From Nyssa sinensis (Eukaryota > Streptophyta > Magnoliopsida > Cornales > Nyssaceae), in the NCBI GenBank assembly GCA_008638375.1, contig CM018035.1, positions 19,905,320 to 19,969,319 of the forward strand: a stretch of 64,000 bases of DNA, read 5' to 3'. The first letter of the stretch is position 1. Each line of letters starts with the position of its first letter. A program made the position numbers and the translations under genes. The notes beneath the pieces are model-generated. The model saw only the letters and a list, made by a program, of their open reading frames with translations. It made no database searches and was not told the DNA's origin. Positions 12,015 through 25,500 of the stretch are shown in pieces.

Positions 12015-13345
12015 CAAACCCTTCCACCAATGTAATAATCAAGAAATGTTCAAAGACACAAACCTATCAACAATAACCTAATTGATCAATTAGTTCAATT
12101 TGAAAATCAATTTAATCAATTCAATATAAAATTCAACTAAGTGATCAAATGCCAATTCAATTCAATTTATAATTTCAATTGCTCAATTAAGTTTTCAATT
12201 AATCAAATTTGTGCTCAATTATGAGATTCAAGAAAACTTAATATCAATATCAATATCAAGTGGAAGCATTCAAGCAAAGCAATTTGTAAATTGTAAGAGA
12301 TGAAATGATTGAGAGATTTGCAAACTGATTGATGACAGAGAAACCACAAAGGACAACAATCCATGGAGTAAAACTCCAGAGCCGAGCCAATGCTCAAGGA
12401 AGATTTTCACTATTATAGAAATTAAATTACAATGTATCTACGAACTCAAATCTACACCTCAAGCTCCGTTCTACCTAATCACGTCTTCAATTTCTTCTTG
12501 AATCCACAAGCTCCTCATAGTCAGAATCTTCGACAGTCTCAGAATCCTTCGATCTAGCAGCTCCACAATTGCAAATCCTCACAATCTCAGTATCCACCGA
12601 TCCAATCAACAATGTATCCCCAAGGCTGATTTCAATTCTTCATCGATGGTGAAATCACATGAACAAGAGACTCTTAGATCTGATTTGGATCCACTGAATG
12701 ATCTAAATCAATCAATGAATGAGAGTAGAGAAATACATGATTTGATAATTTTGATTGATCTCTCATGAAAGTTTTTTTATCTCTCAATAATATAGCTCTC
12801 ACAATTGAAATCTCTCTTACTCTATTTTTCACTTATCTCAACTGAATTTTCGTGATTTTTTGCAATGAACTTGTTCAATCCAAAATAAGTTTCAAAACAA
12901 ATTATAAATCTTTTTTCCACCCAGGGTTCGTTCGAACGAACGAGAAACAAATATCAAACGAGCACATTTCTGAGGTTTCAATTCTTTGTTTGATACAAGC
13001 CTTTCAAACGAATGAGAACGAACTACTGTTGTTCATTCTTTGCTTGTGTTGTGAACATATTTTTTCTTTAGAGTTTTTAAGATGCATTTTTGGGAAAATT
13101 GTTTCACAATCACAAGTCTAATACACACATGATGTTATGATGAAAACTATATACAATGCATGAAATGTGTGAGTGTGTGAGATCCAAATCAAAAACAAAA
13201 GTCCAATAGACCTTTCATGAACCAAGTCACCCGGTAGATATACACGGTAACGTAGCTTGGACCATCTTAGAGTGGAACGGGCATTGAGGTACTCACTCCT
13301 AGGACTTATGTAATGATTACACACAAAACACGTTTTGTCAAATCA
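12015..13345 (-). repeat. Copia-A 5' LTR, outer part
   Basis: Continuation of the copia-A LTR beyond the gypsy insertion. It is rich in TCAATT-type repeats (12080-12230) and carries a perfect 16-bp palindrome built on GTTCGTTC/GAACGAAC at 12926-12941, a motif also dense in the copia-B LTR. The outer end is placed near 13345, where the minus strand reads TGATTTGACAAAACG, comparable to the copia-B LTR start TGTTGACAAAATT. The exact boundary is uncertain. Confidence 0.5.
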
Positions 13346-14186
13346 GATTAGCCAATTACAATATCGAACCCCTTGGTCCTAATAAAATTTTCTATTGATT
13401 CTTCATAAAGTATAAATCGCTATACGTTCGTCTTCTCCTATCATTAACTCTCAAAACTCTAAAGGCTACCTATTTATTGAAAACTATCATAATCCTTGGT
13501 TATTATAGGGAGCTTTCAAGAAAATAATGTATTCAGGCGATTGGTTGAATTTGAAGCCCTAGAAAATTTTGACAAATAACATAAGTTGTTTACCCAAGAT
13601 CGTCATAATCTCAAGCTTAGGCTTATGTAATAACAATGTGTGGAACCAAACAAGTTAGATAATGTATAGAGTCAAATATATTACTTTGGCTTGGTTTAAA
13701 ATTTTAGATTATTCGAACTGACCCGAGAATCATTTCCAAAACTATACAAGGCCAAAGAAATAAAGATGTCCTTTTCCAACACATTCAACTCAAGGCCAAT
13801 CCAAAAATCACCATTAGTAATGTCCCATTTTTTTTTCTTTCTTTTCATAGTTTGGGGAGTATGGATTGAACAACCATTATAAAAATTTAAGGAACTTGTC
13901 AAACATGAGTTTACTAAAAGGTTAGATGTCAGCGAACAGATGGGTTTCAGCTCTATTACTTGCCATTTATAACTTTCCTCATCTCTACCTCAGTAGCCAT
14001 CAACTTGCCAAAGTTTTCCATCTTTCCTAACAATATTTCAATCTAAAAAAAGAGAATTTGTCAACATTTTAAAACCAAGGTTATAAGAGTAATAAGAACA
14101 AGAATAAGCAGAAAAGGAATAGCAATAAAAAGACTCAATTAAGTAGGGGTTCTCACCAAACCTCATATGCTAAATGATAAATATAG
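13346..14186. other. Unassigned sequence before LINE-A
   Basis: No gene is recognised. A 68-codon open stretch on the minus strand (13696-13902) has no family resemblance I can name. This may be the decayed 5' part of LINE-A or unrelated sequence. Confidence 0.4.
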
Positions 14187-16490
14187 ACTGTTAGAACATT
14201 AGAGGGTTGAATGACCCTCTAAAGCAGAAAGAAATAAACTTTTTTGTTAAGTATCACAAACTATCACTGATGTGTGTTGTTGAAACCAAAGTAAAGAGTT
14301 ACAACTTTACAAGAATTTTTAAAAGGTGTTTTGGTCATTGGGCTAACAACCACAACTCTCCGAATGAGTGGGTAGGGAGAATTTGGCTTGGGTCGGATAA
14401 GAATATTTTAGATGTCATTGTCATGAATTTCTCATATCATGGCTACATTTTCTATATGATGCTAAAGCCTTTCCATAAAGCCTTTTATGTTTCATTTATT
14501 TATGGACATAATGAATAAGCTAAGAGGAAAGAATCCTGGTATGCTATGAGATAGTGGACTAGATTGGTAAATGACGACCCTTGGATCCTTTTAGGGGATT
14601 TTAATGTGGTCAAAGAAATGACATGAGGAAATGGTGTTGTGGTATTCCTTTTGAAGCTATGGGAAACTTCAATTCTGACCTATTTGATATTGATTTGAAG
14701 GAGTTAAAAACTGGTGGGGCTTAGTTTACATGGGACAACAAGAGACAAGGTACTAACAATATACAAAGTAGGTTTGATAGAGCCCTAGATAATGATCAAT
14801 GGATGAGCCAATTTTTAGAAACTAAGGTATGTTATCTTGTCCCTAGTTTATCTGACTATAATCCTGTTAAAATATTCATAATACCAAATTTGAGAAAAGA
14901 TTAAAAAAAAAAAAAAACCTTTTCAATTCTTCAATTTATGGTTGAAGAATCCTAATTTCAAGGAATTAGTGAGGTAAATATGAAAGCAAGAGGATAAAGG
15001 CAATTCAAAATTTTCCCTTTCTGATAAGCTTATGAAGCTAAAGGCCAAGTTAAAAGATTTTAATATAGATCATTACAGTGACCGCCATGGTAAAATTATT
15101 AAAGCCAAGGATAATCTATTTGAAATCCAACACAAGCTTCAGAATGACTCAAAGAATTGTAAGCATAAGAGGAAGGAAAGAGAGCAGAACATTTATTATA
15201 TTGAATCGAGTGCTACTGAACAGAGTTTTTACATGTGAAAGGATTGTACTAGATGTCTACAGTTAGGGGATTCCAACACAGCCTTTTTTCGTAGGAGAGT
15301 TCCCATTGTCAATGATCAAGTATTGAGAATTTATCATTGCCCTGATTAAGTTGAAGCAGTAGTGCATTTCTTTGAGAAATTGATTAGCTCTGCCACTTGT
15401 TCTACTGTAGGATAGATAGGGACCTTTCTCAAGTTATTACTAAAGTGCTTCTAAACCATGTCAAAGATAAGCTTGCTAGACTAGTGGATAGTGCTGAAGT
15501 TAAACAATCTATATTTTCTCTCAATGGGAAAAGAACTCCTAGTCCTGATGGGTACAATGCCTTGTTTTCTAATAGAATTGGGAAATAGTGGGGAAAGTGT
15601 TATTAAAGCTATTCCTTCACTACAAAATGTTCAAGGAATGGATCAATGCTTCCATTATTTTGGTGCCAAAGTGTGGGACCCCTAATAACATTAAAGATTA
15701 TCACCCTATATCTTAATTTAATATAATTTATAAATGTATTTCTAAGACAATCATCTTATTAGTAATCACAATTATCTTTTGTTAAGGGTAGATCCATACT
15801 TGATAGAATTCTTCTTATGCAAAAGTTGGTCAGAAATTACCATAAGGATAAAACCCTTCCAAGTTGTGTTATCAAGATTGACATTATAAAGGCTTTTGAT
15901 TCAGTATCCTGGATTTTCCCTATGGCATGTTGAGAGCAACTAATTATCCTTCTAATCTTACTACTAGTAGATTTTTTGTTAACTTGAATGGGGTGTTGGA
16001 AGGCTGTTTTGAAGGAATGGGGGGCTTGAGGCACGGGGGCCCCATGTTCCCCTACTTATTTATGTTGGTTATGAAAGGTTTCACTATCATTTTTAATAAA
16101 AGGATTTCTTCTTCTTAGTTTGACTTTCATCCCAAATATTTTAACTCGCATCTTACTCATATTTGTTTTACATATGACATTTTTTTTTATCTTGAGTACA
16201 ACTACTCCTCAATAGGTTATGGTGATTAAAGAAGTTTAAAAAGTTATCAGGTTTATAACCCAAGCTTAAAAAAAAAATCAGATCTTCTTATTAGGAGTTC
16301 AGGCACACTTTAGAAAAGATATTTGTTATATTCTTGGAATTCGGGAAGCCCACCTACTTGTGAGGTATTTGGTTGTTCTCCTTTAATATCTTCATGATTG
16401 AGTAAAGATGATTGTAGGATCCCCATAGAAAAGATCACTACCAAAATCAAGAGTTGGTATACCAAGCTTCTCTCATATGTTGAGCATTAA
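14187..16490 (+). pseudogene. LINE-A: decayed L1-type non-LTR retrotransposon
   Basis: The plus strand starts with an L1 endonuclease phrase, NIRGLNDPLKQKEI, continuing VVETKVKS and GRIWLGSDKN (14195-14518). After several stops a reverse transcriptase is seen: KDYHPIS (about 15690), SILDRILLMQKLVRNYHKDK and IKIDIIKAFDSVSW (15790-15920), then GGLRHGGPMFPYLF (16021-16062), which corresponds to the conserved [13 protein letters not shown] block. The thumb phrase IEKITTKIKSWYTKLLSY lies near 16425-16480. The F/YADD box region is degraded and reads FTYDIF. Multiple stops and frameshifts make it inactive. Confidence 0.8.
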
Positions 16491-16529
16491 ATAATACTGG
16501 AGTTCTCTATTTATTCTCCCTATGGGAGT

Positions 16530-17348
16530 TCTCAATGAGATAGAGAGAATCTTGGGTACACGCATATACACACAACCTATAGTTACATGCTCCCTCTTAT
16601 ACAGATGCACATACACACAGTACACCCCTTTATTTTCCAATCATTTATATACAAGATGCACATATAATACACACACACACACACACGATATGTTCCAAGT
16701 AGAGAAAAAGAGGGGCTAAGAAAGTGGGGGAGTTGAATTCTAAAAAATGAAGGAAAAGAGAAAGATTTTTCATGAGGGGGAGGGAAAATAGAGAAAAAGG
16801 TGAGTGATGGATTTGTCCTATCCATATACATCTATTCATTCTTTGTGTCCCTCTATATAATGTCCCTTACTCACACACAATTCTTTCTCACATTGGATAC
16901 CCTCTAACGCAATCAAATGATGTCATGTGTCCAAGTCTTTAAAATATCTTCTAAGCTTTCTTGTGAAACATTACACACACTTTAATGCACCACGTGGCCA
17001 GATGGTCAAATGCACGCATAAACTATTCGAAAATAACTGTGTCAAAATCTTGCATAACCTTGACTAATTTCGACACGTTGATTCCAAATACTCTATCTAT
17101 TTCTCCAAATTCTATTATTAGAATTTTCATAGTTATCTATGTCCCGTATTTGCCTATGTGGCCCCGTGGCCCACATCAGTCCCAAATAGTTGCTAAAATT
17201 TTATTTTAGCCTCACCATACTATTCTGATAACTTATTAATTAATTTCATAAAATTTTTTGACATATATTTAATTAATTAATTATCAGACATCGATTTAGA
17301 CTAAAAAATTACCAAATTACCCTTTGAGAATTTTTTGGATCTTTACAG
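16530..17348 (-). repeat. Fragment of an LTR related to the solo LTR at 22556-26938
   Basis: This region matches 26150-26938 with moderate divergence. Shared phrases include TAATTTCGACA, TTCTCCAAATTC, TTATTAGAATTTTCA and TAGACTNAAAAAATTAC. Its right end reads TGTAAAGATCC on the minus strand, an LTR start, directly against copia-B reverse transcriptase sequence. Only the first ~0.8 kb of the LTR is present. It includes an (AC)n run at 16670-16686. Confidence 0.6.
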
Positions 17349-17434
17349 CATGTTATGGCTAGTAACAACCTCACACTTTCTAACCTAGCAGTCGGAGCAA
17401 ATGCCTCATCAAAATCAATACCCTTGTCATGCTT
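17349..17434 (-). pseudogene. Copia-B reverse transcriptase fragment
   Basis: The minus strand codes GIDFDEAFAPTARLESVRLLLAITC, seen in two halves (GIDFDEAFAPTARLE, then SVRLLLAITC). This is the RVT_2 block that directly follows GYTQVK in copia pol. That preceding block is found at 27318-27350 on the same strand, so this short island is the displaced continuation of copia-B beyond a 9.9-kb insertion. It is cut on its other side by an LTR fragment. Confidence 0.8.
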
Positions 17435-18078
17435 CAAAAATTAGAGGTCCAATAATACAAGCTATTGGGCATTTTACTTGAATAAAATACTCATATTTCA
17501 TTAATTTTTCAATGTCTTCACTCTTCGATTACATCATCTCTTCCTATGGTAAGGTAAGCTACTAAATATGATATAAGTCCACAAACTAAAATCTCTCAAA
17601 ATTTTCCCACGAAAATATAAAAATCAAGTTTTTAGTTTTACAAATTTTTAAATTTAAATGAGTTATATAGCATGCAATATATTACATATATCATGACAAG
17701 TGAGTACATGCTACGAAAAAATAAATATCCTAAAAATGTCGTCGAATCATCAAGTTTTGGGCTCCTTGCCATTTCTTGGAACTAGTTGAGGGTTAAAACA
17801 ACACTCTGTAGGAGAATCTAACAAAAGAAAAAATGTAAATGGTGAAAATTGATGCTTGTACTAGTATAGTGATGCTCAACATGCTACTCCTATTATGCAC
17901 ATTATTTATAAGCATTAATTAAAATATGATTCATATCAAATCACAAAATTATTACAAGAGTCATCAGAAACATATACCAACTTTCCCACTCAAACTCTTT
18001 TTTTAAGCCATTTACCACCATCCAAATTTCTACTAAAAACTGAAGATCAACCCTAATACAGACCTGTGGTATCAAATC

Positions 18079-21000
18079 TGTAATAACCCGAAATTTTTTT
18101 TTTTTTTAAAATATATAAATTTCCATGGTTATTATTAATTGTTTTATTATTATTAACATTATTATTATTAAATTCTTGATGCATATGTTATATATATGCA
18201 TGGTATATGTATGGTGTGTATGTATACATGTGTAGGGTGATATATGTGCATGAATATGTATGGGTATATACATATATTTAACAGTGCATGTGTGCACTAG
18301 GTGAGGGGGCACCAGACCGTGAGGGAGTGTGTGTGTTTAGTGTGTGTTTAGTGTGTGGCTAGGGTGGGTATATAATTGATATATGTATATATAGGTGTAT
18401 AGGCAGCTTTGCATTAAATGCAAAGCTGCATTTGGGGAGAAACAAGGGGCTGAACAGAGAGGGAGTCAGGTCAAGGAAGGCTGCAAGTGGAGGAGGGATA
18501 GAGAGAGAAAGAGAGGAGAGAGAAAAGGGTCGGTTGTGTTGTGCATACACACGGACGTGTGTGTTGAGTTAGAAAAGAAGACAGAAGGAAAGAATGGAAG
18601 AAAGGAGGTACTGAGAGTGGATTGAAGAGGAACAGAAGTGAGAGGAAGCAACCCCAAAGAGAAAAACAGGAATTTAAGGTGAGTGGGTCTCATTCTGTTT
18701 TTAAGATTTAAGAGCTTTCATTTGATTTTAAGAGTAGGGTTTTAAAGAGCATGAAAATTGGAAAAGATTGCAAAAAGAATCAAAGAAAATGACCAAGAAA
18801 TGAGGGAGAAAATGAGGGTTACAGGTTGGAGGCAATAATCGGGTTTTAGGGGTTTTGTGTTTAAAAACTTGCTAAGATCATGAGAAGGTGTTCCTCTTGA
18901 ACACAGGAAACCTTTAGGATCAGAATGGGAGGAAAACAATGATCCAAAAGCCATAAAAATGGAGGTTTGACAGTCGGCCGGAAAACTGAGAGAGGAAGAA
19001 ATGGGGTAGGTTCACTCCGTTTAAATGGCTCCAAATTATGTTAAAATGTTTTAAAAACATTGTGGGTTAGTTTAGGATTGAAAATGGCTTGGAAAACACC
19101 AAGAAAAATCAAGTTTAAAAACTTGATTTTTGCAGTTTCCGGCGACGTCGCCTGAGAAGGTGACCGGAGACTCACCGGAACCCTACCGGAAAAACGGGGG
19201 GGAGATGAGGACTGTTCGGGTCCGGTCTCGGGTCGGTTCGGGTCCGATTCGGGCGGGGCTGAACCGCCCCTGCCACGTGTCGCATTCCTGTTTTAAATTA
19301 AAATTGGGTTGGGAGTGTTTGGTTACGGAGATAAGAAATTAAGATAGAAATTGAAATCAGAATAGGGATATCCTATCCCTGTTCTGTCGCTATACGCTGT
19401 TTGGTTATCCAAATGTGGGATAAGGGTTTTCAAATTACGGAATTACCCTTGGACTTTTGGAAATTTAACTTTGACCCAGAACTTTCAGAATTTACAAACT
19501 GACCCCCCCAACTATTACTTATTATAATTTGACCCCACCAGATTTAAATATTAATAAAATATTAATTTAATTAATTAATAAATTAATTTAATTAATTAAA
19601 TATTCTAAAATAATCCGGAATCCAAATGGGACAAGTCATTAGTGTATTTTGGCTATCTCGACCATTCTGAGAACAATGGCGAGGTCCGTTTTACTAGACG
19701 GGGTCTCGAAAAATAAAAGACCCGTAATAACATATAAAATTACCAAAATGCCCCTTAATTGAAGTACAGTCAAACGAACTCCGAATTTAGTAAACAAATA
19801 GTGAAACTTTATTATCTCGAGCATTCCGGACTCAACCGTGGAGTCCGATTTGTGAAAAGAGGTCACGAAATGTAAGGACACGTGTAAAGTGCAAAATGAC
19901 TGTTTTGCCCTTTTTAACCCAGGTGTCCGAATTGAATTCTACGAAAGCCTAAACTTAGTTTCTTCGACGTCCCGGACTCAATAGTGGAGTCTAAATTAGC
20001 AAAATAGAAACTTATGAATTAAAGACATAAAATTTGATAAATAGAATGAATTCAAATGACAATGAACTGAATTACCTGTTATGCCTATAGGAACGCGAAA
20101 GGGCAAGGAGAAGGTGCTCTGACCTTCAGTATTTTCACAGTGATCCTACCATACCTCGAGTGCACTTCTTGAGTTGAGGTCGATTTACAGGTACGATATA
20201 TTGTGCTAAGTAAGAAATAGAATTGAGATTAGGAATACTTGCTTTGCTGCATTGATTGTTCACATGTTTGCTTGAGTGTTCACATGCTTATGTGCTACGT
20301 GCTATCTTGTTAAGTTGTATGATAATTATGGGTATATTGCATGTGTTAGTGTAGTGTGTGAATTATATGCTTTAAAGAACTGTTGATATTATGAATTGTG
20401 TACTTGAAGGCATGCTTTATGTATGAATGAGATGCATCATTGAGATTGCATTGTGACATGATGAGATCAGAGCATATTGGCATAGTGTAATTCTTTGGAC
20501 ATGGCGTGGGTAAGCACTTGGTGCTTTGCATTATGAGGGTGCAGATCCTGTGGTGAAAAACCCAAAATCGGCCAATAGGTACTTGCCTGCCTGACGGATT
20601 CGGGACCGTGAAGCGAGACATACGCGGCGGTACTCATGCCAGCGGAGAATGACCGTATCATGAGACATGGGTGGCATAGAGTTGCATGGGTGTGTCACGC
20701 ATACAAGTTCATATACTGCATATTGTTTATATGCTGCCATCATGATATCGAATGCCATATAGAAATAACTGTACACTTGCACATGCCACGACCTTAGTTT
20801 TGTTTCTTGCATTAGCATTATATTGTACCAGCATGTTGAGCTGACCCCTTTATTGGGGCAAACATTTCAGATGATGTCCCAGCTGTACGAGACGAGGAGA
20901 TGATCTGATTAGGGACTATGTTAGGCCCAAGGGGCGCTTTTGATATTGTGTAAGGGCATAAGCCCGAGACTGTATTTTATTTTGTATGTTGTGAATAGAT

Positions 21001-21138
21001 GGACTAGACCTTCTGTGTGTATCAGAACAGTATGTAGAATGTATGTGATTGTCATTAATTATCTTTTATTCCTTTATTATTTTATTTCTTTTGTCTCGTT
21101 ACTCGCGCCTCGGGTTCGCTGGAATTCGGGGCGTGACA
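18079..21138 (+). mobile_element. Solo LTR of a gypsy-type element (3,060 bp)
   Basis: Starts TGTAATAACCC and ends GGGGCGTGACA, flanked on both sides by the exact pentamer AAATC (18074-18078 and 21139-21143). There is no internal domain, so it is a solo LTR left by LTR-LTR recombination. Layout and motifs parallel the gypsy LTR at 6048-9226: a GTGAGTGGGTCTCATTCTG phrase, a GTTTGGTTA stretch, and three dyad repeats at about 19666-19686, 19827-19847 and 19974-19992. The two are related but not the same subfamily. Short open stretches inside it are not genes. Confidence 0.85.
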
Positions 21139-22555
21139 AAATCAGCCCAAAGCAACCTCCTACATGAATTTACGGACAAGGTCGAAGGGAGACACTATCC
21201 CTAACACAATGTACATGTAAGTTGTGAACATTAATCACGTAGGTATATCAAGCTACCAAAATATATGTAGGTAAACCCAACCACCAACGTTCCTTTTTAT
21301 GTCCCAAACTCTCTCTAATAATCAAGTTCCATAAGCCACAACAAAGTACTCTCACTAGATGCATTATCTAAAAAAAATTAGTAGTTAAACAACAAACTAA
21401 AAATAATCTAAAGAATTTATATCGACATTTTACTAAATATTCAGTAGGCATGCTTTAATATTTATGATCACATAATCAATATATGTGAGAATAACTACTA
21501 TGTATTAAACATTATGCATTTCTACCTCTTAATTTGATGTAGTAAAACTCTAAAAAAATTTATCTCAACTCCCCTACAATATTTCCCTACTTGATAGTTG
21601 TGAATGTGGTACAAAAACTAATAATACATAAGGTTCTGGTCTTTTATAACATTTCTTTTGGCATTTGAGGAAGGTTTAATGAAATAAAGCAAATGGAGAA
21701 TAGAGGGGAATTAGAATGGCTGTCATGAGATGGAATGGATGAAACTAACATAGATAACTCACTCACTTAGCTGGTCAATTTTGAATCCCTCGTTCTCTAT
21801 AGGTAGTTAGGCTCTAATTGATTAAATGTAGTACTTTAATATATATATATATATATATAGATTGTAATTTCAAATCTTTGTTGATCTGTATTCCCCTTCA
21901 CGTTGTAACTTTTAGACTACGTACTACAGCTCCACCACATTACCTGTGCACATGGAATTCACTTTCCTTCTTTTTATTTTTGTTGCTAGTTTAGAAATCA
22001 TTGGGTATGGGTCTGTCACTACACCATATTACATGTACACATGATAGTCCATTTTCTTCTTCTGTACACACAGTAGCATTTTTCCTTCTCTTTTTTATAA
22101 TATCTATATATAATATATATCCATTATAATATATATATACACACACACACACAACATGATACTCATTGTATTACACACACTACAATATGCAACTTTATTA
22201 TGTTCCCCTATTTAAAGTGTTTACACATGATCTATAACATATATGTGTGTGTGTGGATGTACACACCTTATATGTTATAGCATATTTATATATTTTAACC
22301 TAGTGAATTCTCATGTTATACTTTACTAATCACATATTTTACCTTCTACAAAATTACACATTTGTGTGTTTTTGTTAGCTCACACTTCTATAACCAACAT
22401 GAGAAACTATTCATCTATTTGTTATCTTCCTTCCATTTGCGTGCACACACACACACACACATATACATATATAATATACAAAATTCAATCTTATTACAAC
22501 TTATATATATAATATACAAAATGCACATGCTGCCATGAGAAGCTTGATTTAAACG
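21139..22555. other. Non-coding sequence with simple repeats between nested LTRs
   Basis: Part of the larger inserted block. It holds a (TA)n run at about 21838-21858, (AC)n at 22138-22154 and 22443-22461, and a (GT)n stretch near 22242-22252. No coding sequence is seen. Confidence 0.6.
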
Positions 22556-25500
22556 TGTCACGCCCTGAAATCCATAGTCGTGACTTAGGGGTCATTTGAC
22601 CTTTAATTGAAGGGAAGGCACTAAATCAACCTAGCCAAGTGTATTAAAAATATAGGCCAATGTTTTTTTTTTTTGAACAACCATTATTAATTAAATTCAT
22701 TTCGTTACCATAATTGTACTTGCTCAAGTCTTGTAATGGGATCAAGTGAAATTAACTTTCATCGAGCTTAACTATACAATAAAGGTCTATCAGCAATATA
22801 TAAAATATATAATATGGTTACACTATTCAAAGTTGACTCTACTGTCTACTAGTATAATTACAATAAGATCAATAAAATGGTACAAGCATCCTTATACAAA
22901 ATAAGTAACAATGCAGTTTAAGTCCATCTTATGTCCAAGATCAATCCCATGGTTGTCATCTACAAGTTCAATGCCTACCATTTCCATGAAAAACAGGAGT
23001 GAGGCATAACGCTCAGTAAGATTTTTCAAACACACAAACATACAACGTGCAAAAATTAGTATAGGCCCTATGTGGGTAACCCTAATGTCCAACATACAAC
23101 ACATGCATCCAAAAGGCATCATATAAAAATCCACAAGTACAGATTCACTAATCAACATGTTACGATATAATTCAATGTTGTATAACAATAGTAAAATGAA
23201 TATTGTAGCATTACAATACATCTAAGTATACATGTCCCACAACGAACGCCATTCCTATTCAAAATATTATCAACAGTAATATATATCCAACATGTGCAGC
23301 CCATAGTACAACTATAAGATCAAGTGTACAATAAAAAAGATGTACAGGTCCGCAACACAATCCACAGAATCAGTGTGTATATCATCCATTAATATAACCA
23401 ATGCAACACACACATGCTCCATGTGTGAAGACTCTCATGAATGCATTATGTGGTATTTTATGATTTTATGTTCATGTTTTAATATACGCAAAGTGCCTTT
23501 TAAGTCCATCCTAAACCTACATGTCTATAGACTAAATACTCAAGTTGTTGTTCATAGGCTACTAACCCAATAAGACCTTGCAATCTCCCGTATAGAGTTA
23601 CAGCTCGCAATCGAAGGAAAACTCTATCTCAAACACCAAGAATCTAGGTAATAAGGATGATCACAATCCATCTACAAATATTTTATTTGAACTCATTATA
23701 TCTTGTATGATCTTCTTGTAGTACCATATTATCCCATACGATATCAATATATCCTTATGTGCAAAAGACAATGCATTAAACCCATAAGCATAATCAAAAA
23801 TACCCACTCAACATCTCAAGGAATAAAATACTAGAATCTAGGTATCATCACATCTATAATGCGCATATATATGATAATAGGCATATTAGAACATTCACAA
23901 TAGTCAAGTTGTGAGGATCTAATAATAATCATGTGGTAATTAATAGCCAATCAATGTGTAACCGTGAGAAAATACTACTTAAGTTCTTCGTGTTTAAACA
24001 TCTGATATCTTATGAGTTCATGATTTAACTTTCGGGGCCACCTTAACCCTTAGTGCTTAGATTTTTTGTTAATTCCGTAAGTTCTCTAGGGTTAATTATA
24101 TTGTAAGCTATATATAGAGTATCCGTTTGCGAAAATAGATGCTAAATTTGAGTTCCTGGACCTCAAAACTCTAAGGGGTTCCTATCCTAAAGATCTCGTA
24201 TCATTTATATGTCTTTTAAATCTTTAAGGGTCTTTTTGTAATTTTATTGACACTAGTTTCACATTTATCAAGACACTGTCTCACAAAACGGACTTTAAAA
24301 AAATTCCAAAAAGTCCAAGAACCTTAAGGTAAATCTCCTTGTATTTTATTTTCTCTTTTAGATATTTATTCTTTACTCATGGACATTATTATAATTTTAC
24401 CAATACTGTAACCACGTCTATCAATACACTATTTCACCAAACCAACCTTAGCAATGGATCTAGAAGGTCCAAAAACTCTAAGGCAAGTTTTCTTAGATCA
24501 TAATTTCCCTTTTTGATATATGTTTTATGCCTAAGGTTATTATCATAAATTTACACATTCATGTGAGACCAATATCGTGTCCCAATTTTCTAATTTTACT
24601 ATTATATTTAGATTTCAGGAGTCCAAAAACCTTGGAAATGCCCTTTCCCACATTTTAATTAATCATTCAACTATTAAACTTCATTCTGGAGGCAATATCG
24701 TCATTTTACTAGTTTAGGTGGGACAACTGTCAGGTCCCTGTTTGCTAATCTGACTTCATGATTGGATTCAGTGCATCCAGAAACCTTAGACAGATCCTTT
24801 TTAAAATTTTAATTTGTATTTTAATTGATTATTTTATCACCAGGAGTATTTTTGTCATCTTACATATTTATGTGGGACCACCCGGGTCCCAAGTGTCCAA
24901 ATAGACTTCAAGTTCAAAATGTCCAAAAGAAAGACTCAAACAAATTTTATGATAATTAAATTATCTTATTTCACTAATTTAAAATTTCATCAACCTTTCT
25001 TTAATTAATTAATGCTATGTTATTCTTTCTATAATTTCATGGGAATTATTAAGTCCAAACTCTTAACTCTCTTTTAATTATTTTAATATCTTTAACCTCA
25101 GCATAATTCAATTTAAAACCTTAAACTCTCTTTTAATTTATTCAAGACTATAAGATATTAAGTCGTTTTCTAATTTAGTCTAAAACTTAAATCACTTTGT
25201 AATTTAATCTAAACTTTTTGACCATTCTCTAATTTGACTAAACAACTTACATCATTCAACAACACTTTAAACTAAATCCAACATATCAAATATATATACA
25301 TAAATTAACACACACACATGACACAAGTAGTGGTCCCATTGTGGTTCTTTTTTTTTTTTCGTACACATTATAATCATTAACATATAATAAAGGGTAGAAA
25401 ACCTATCACACACTACCTAAACTCATGCATGAACAATAACCAATTCTTTTTTTTCTTCTACCCGTTTAAAATACTTCAACCCTATTTATTAAGAATGCCA

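Noticed and set aside
16670..16686. Short CA repeats (also 22138, 22443) as CRISPR or other arrays
   Set aside because: Simple microsatellites without spacer structure.
16985..17209. 74-codon plus-strand open frame
   Set aside because: Falls in an LTR fragment that is also present, without an equivalent frame, near 26580-26800.
22892..23221. 109-codon minus-strand open frame in the large solo LTR
   Set aside because: Lies inside a non-coding LTR, shows no motif, and has composition typical of translated AT-rich sequence.
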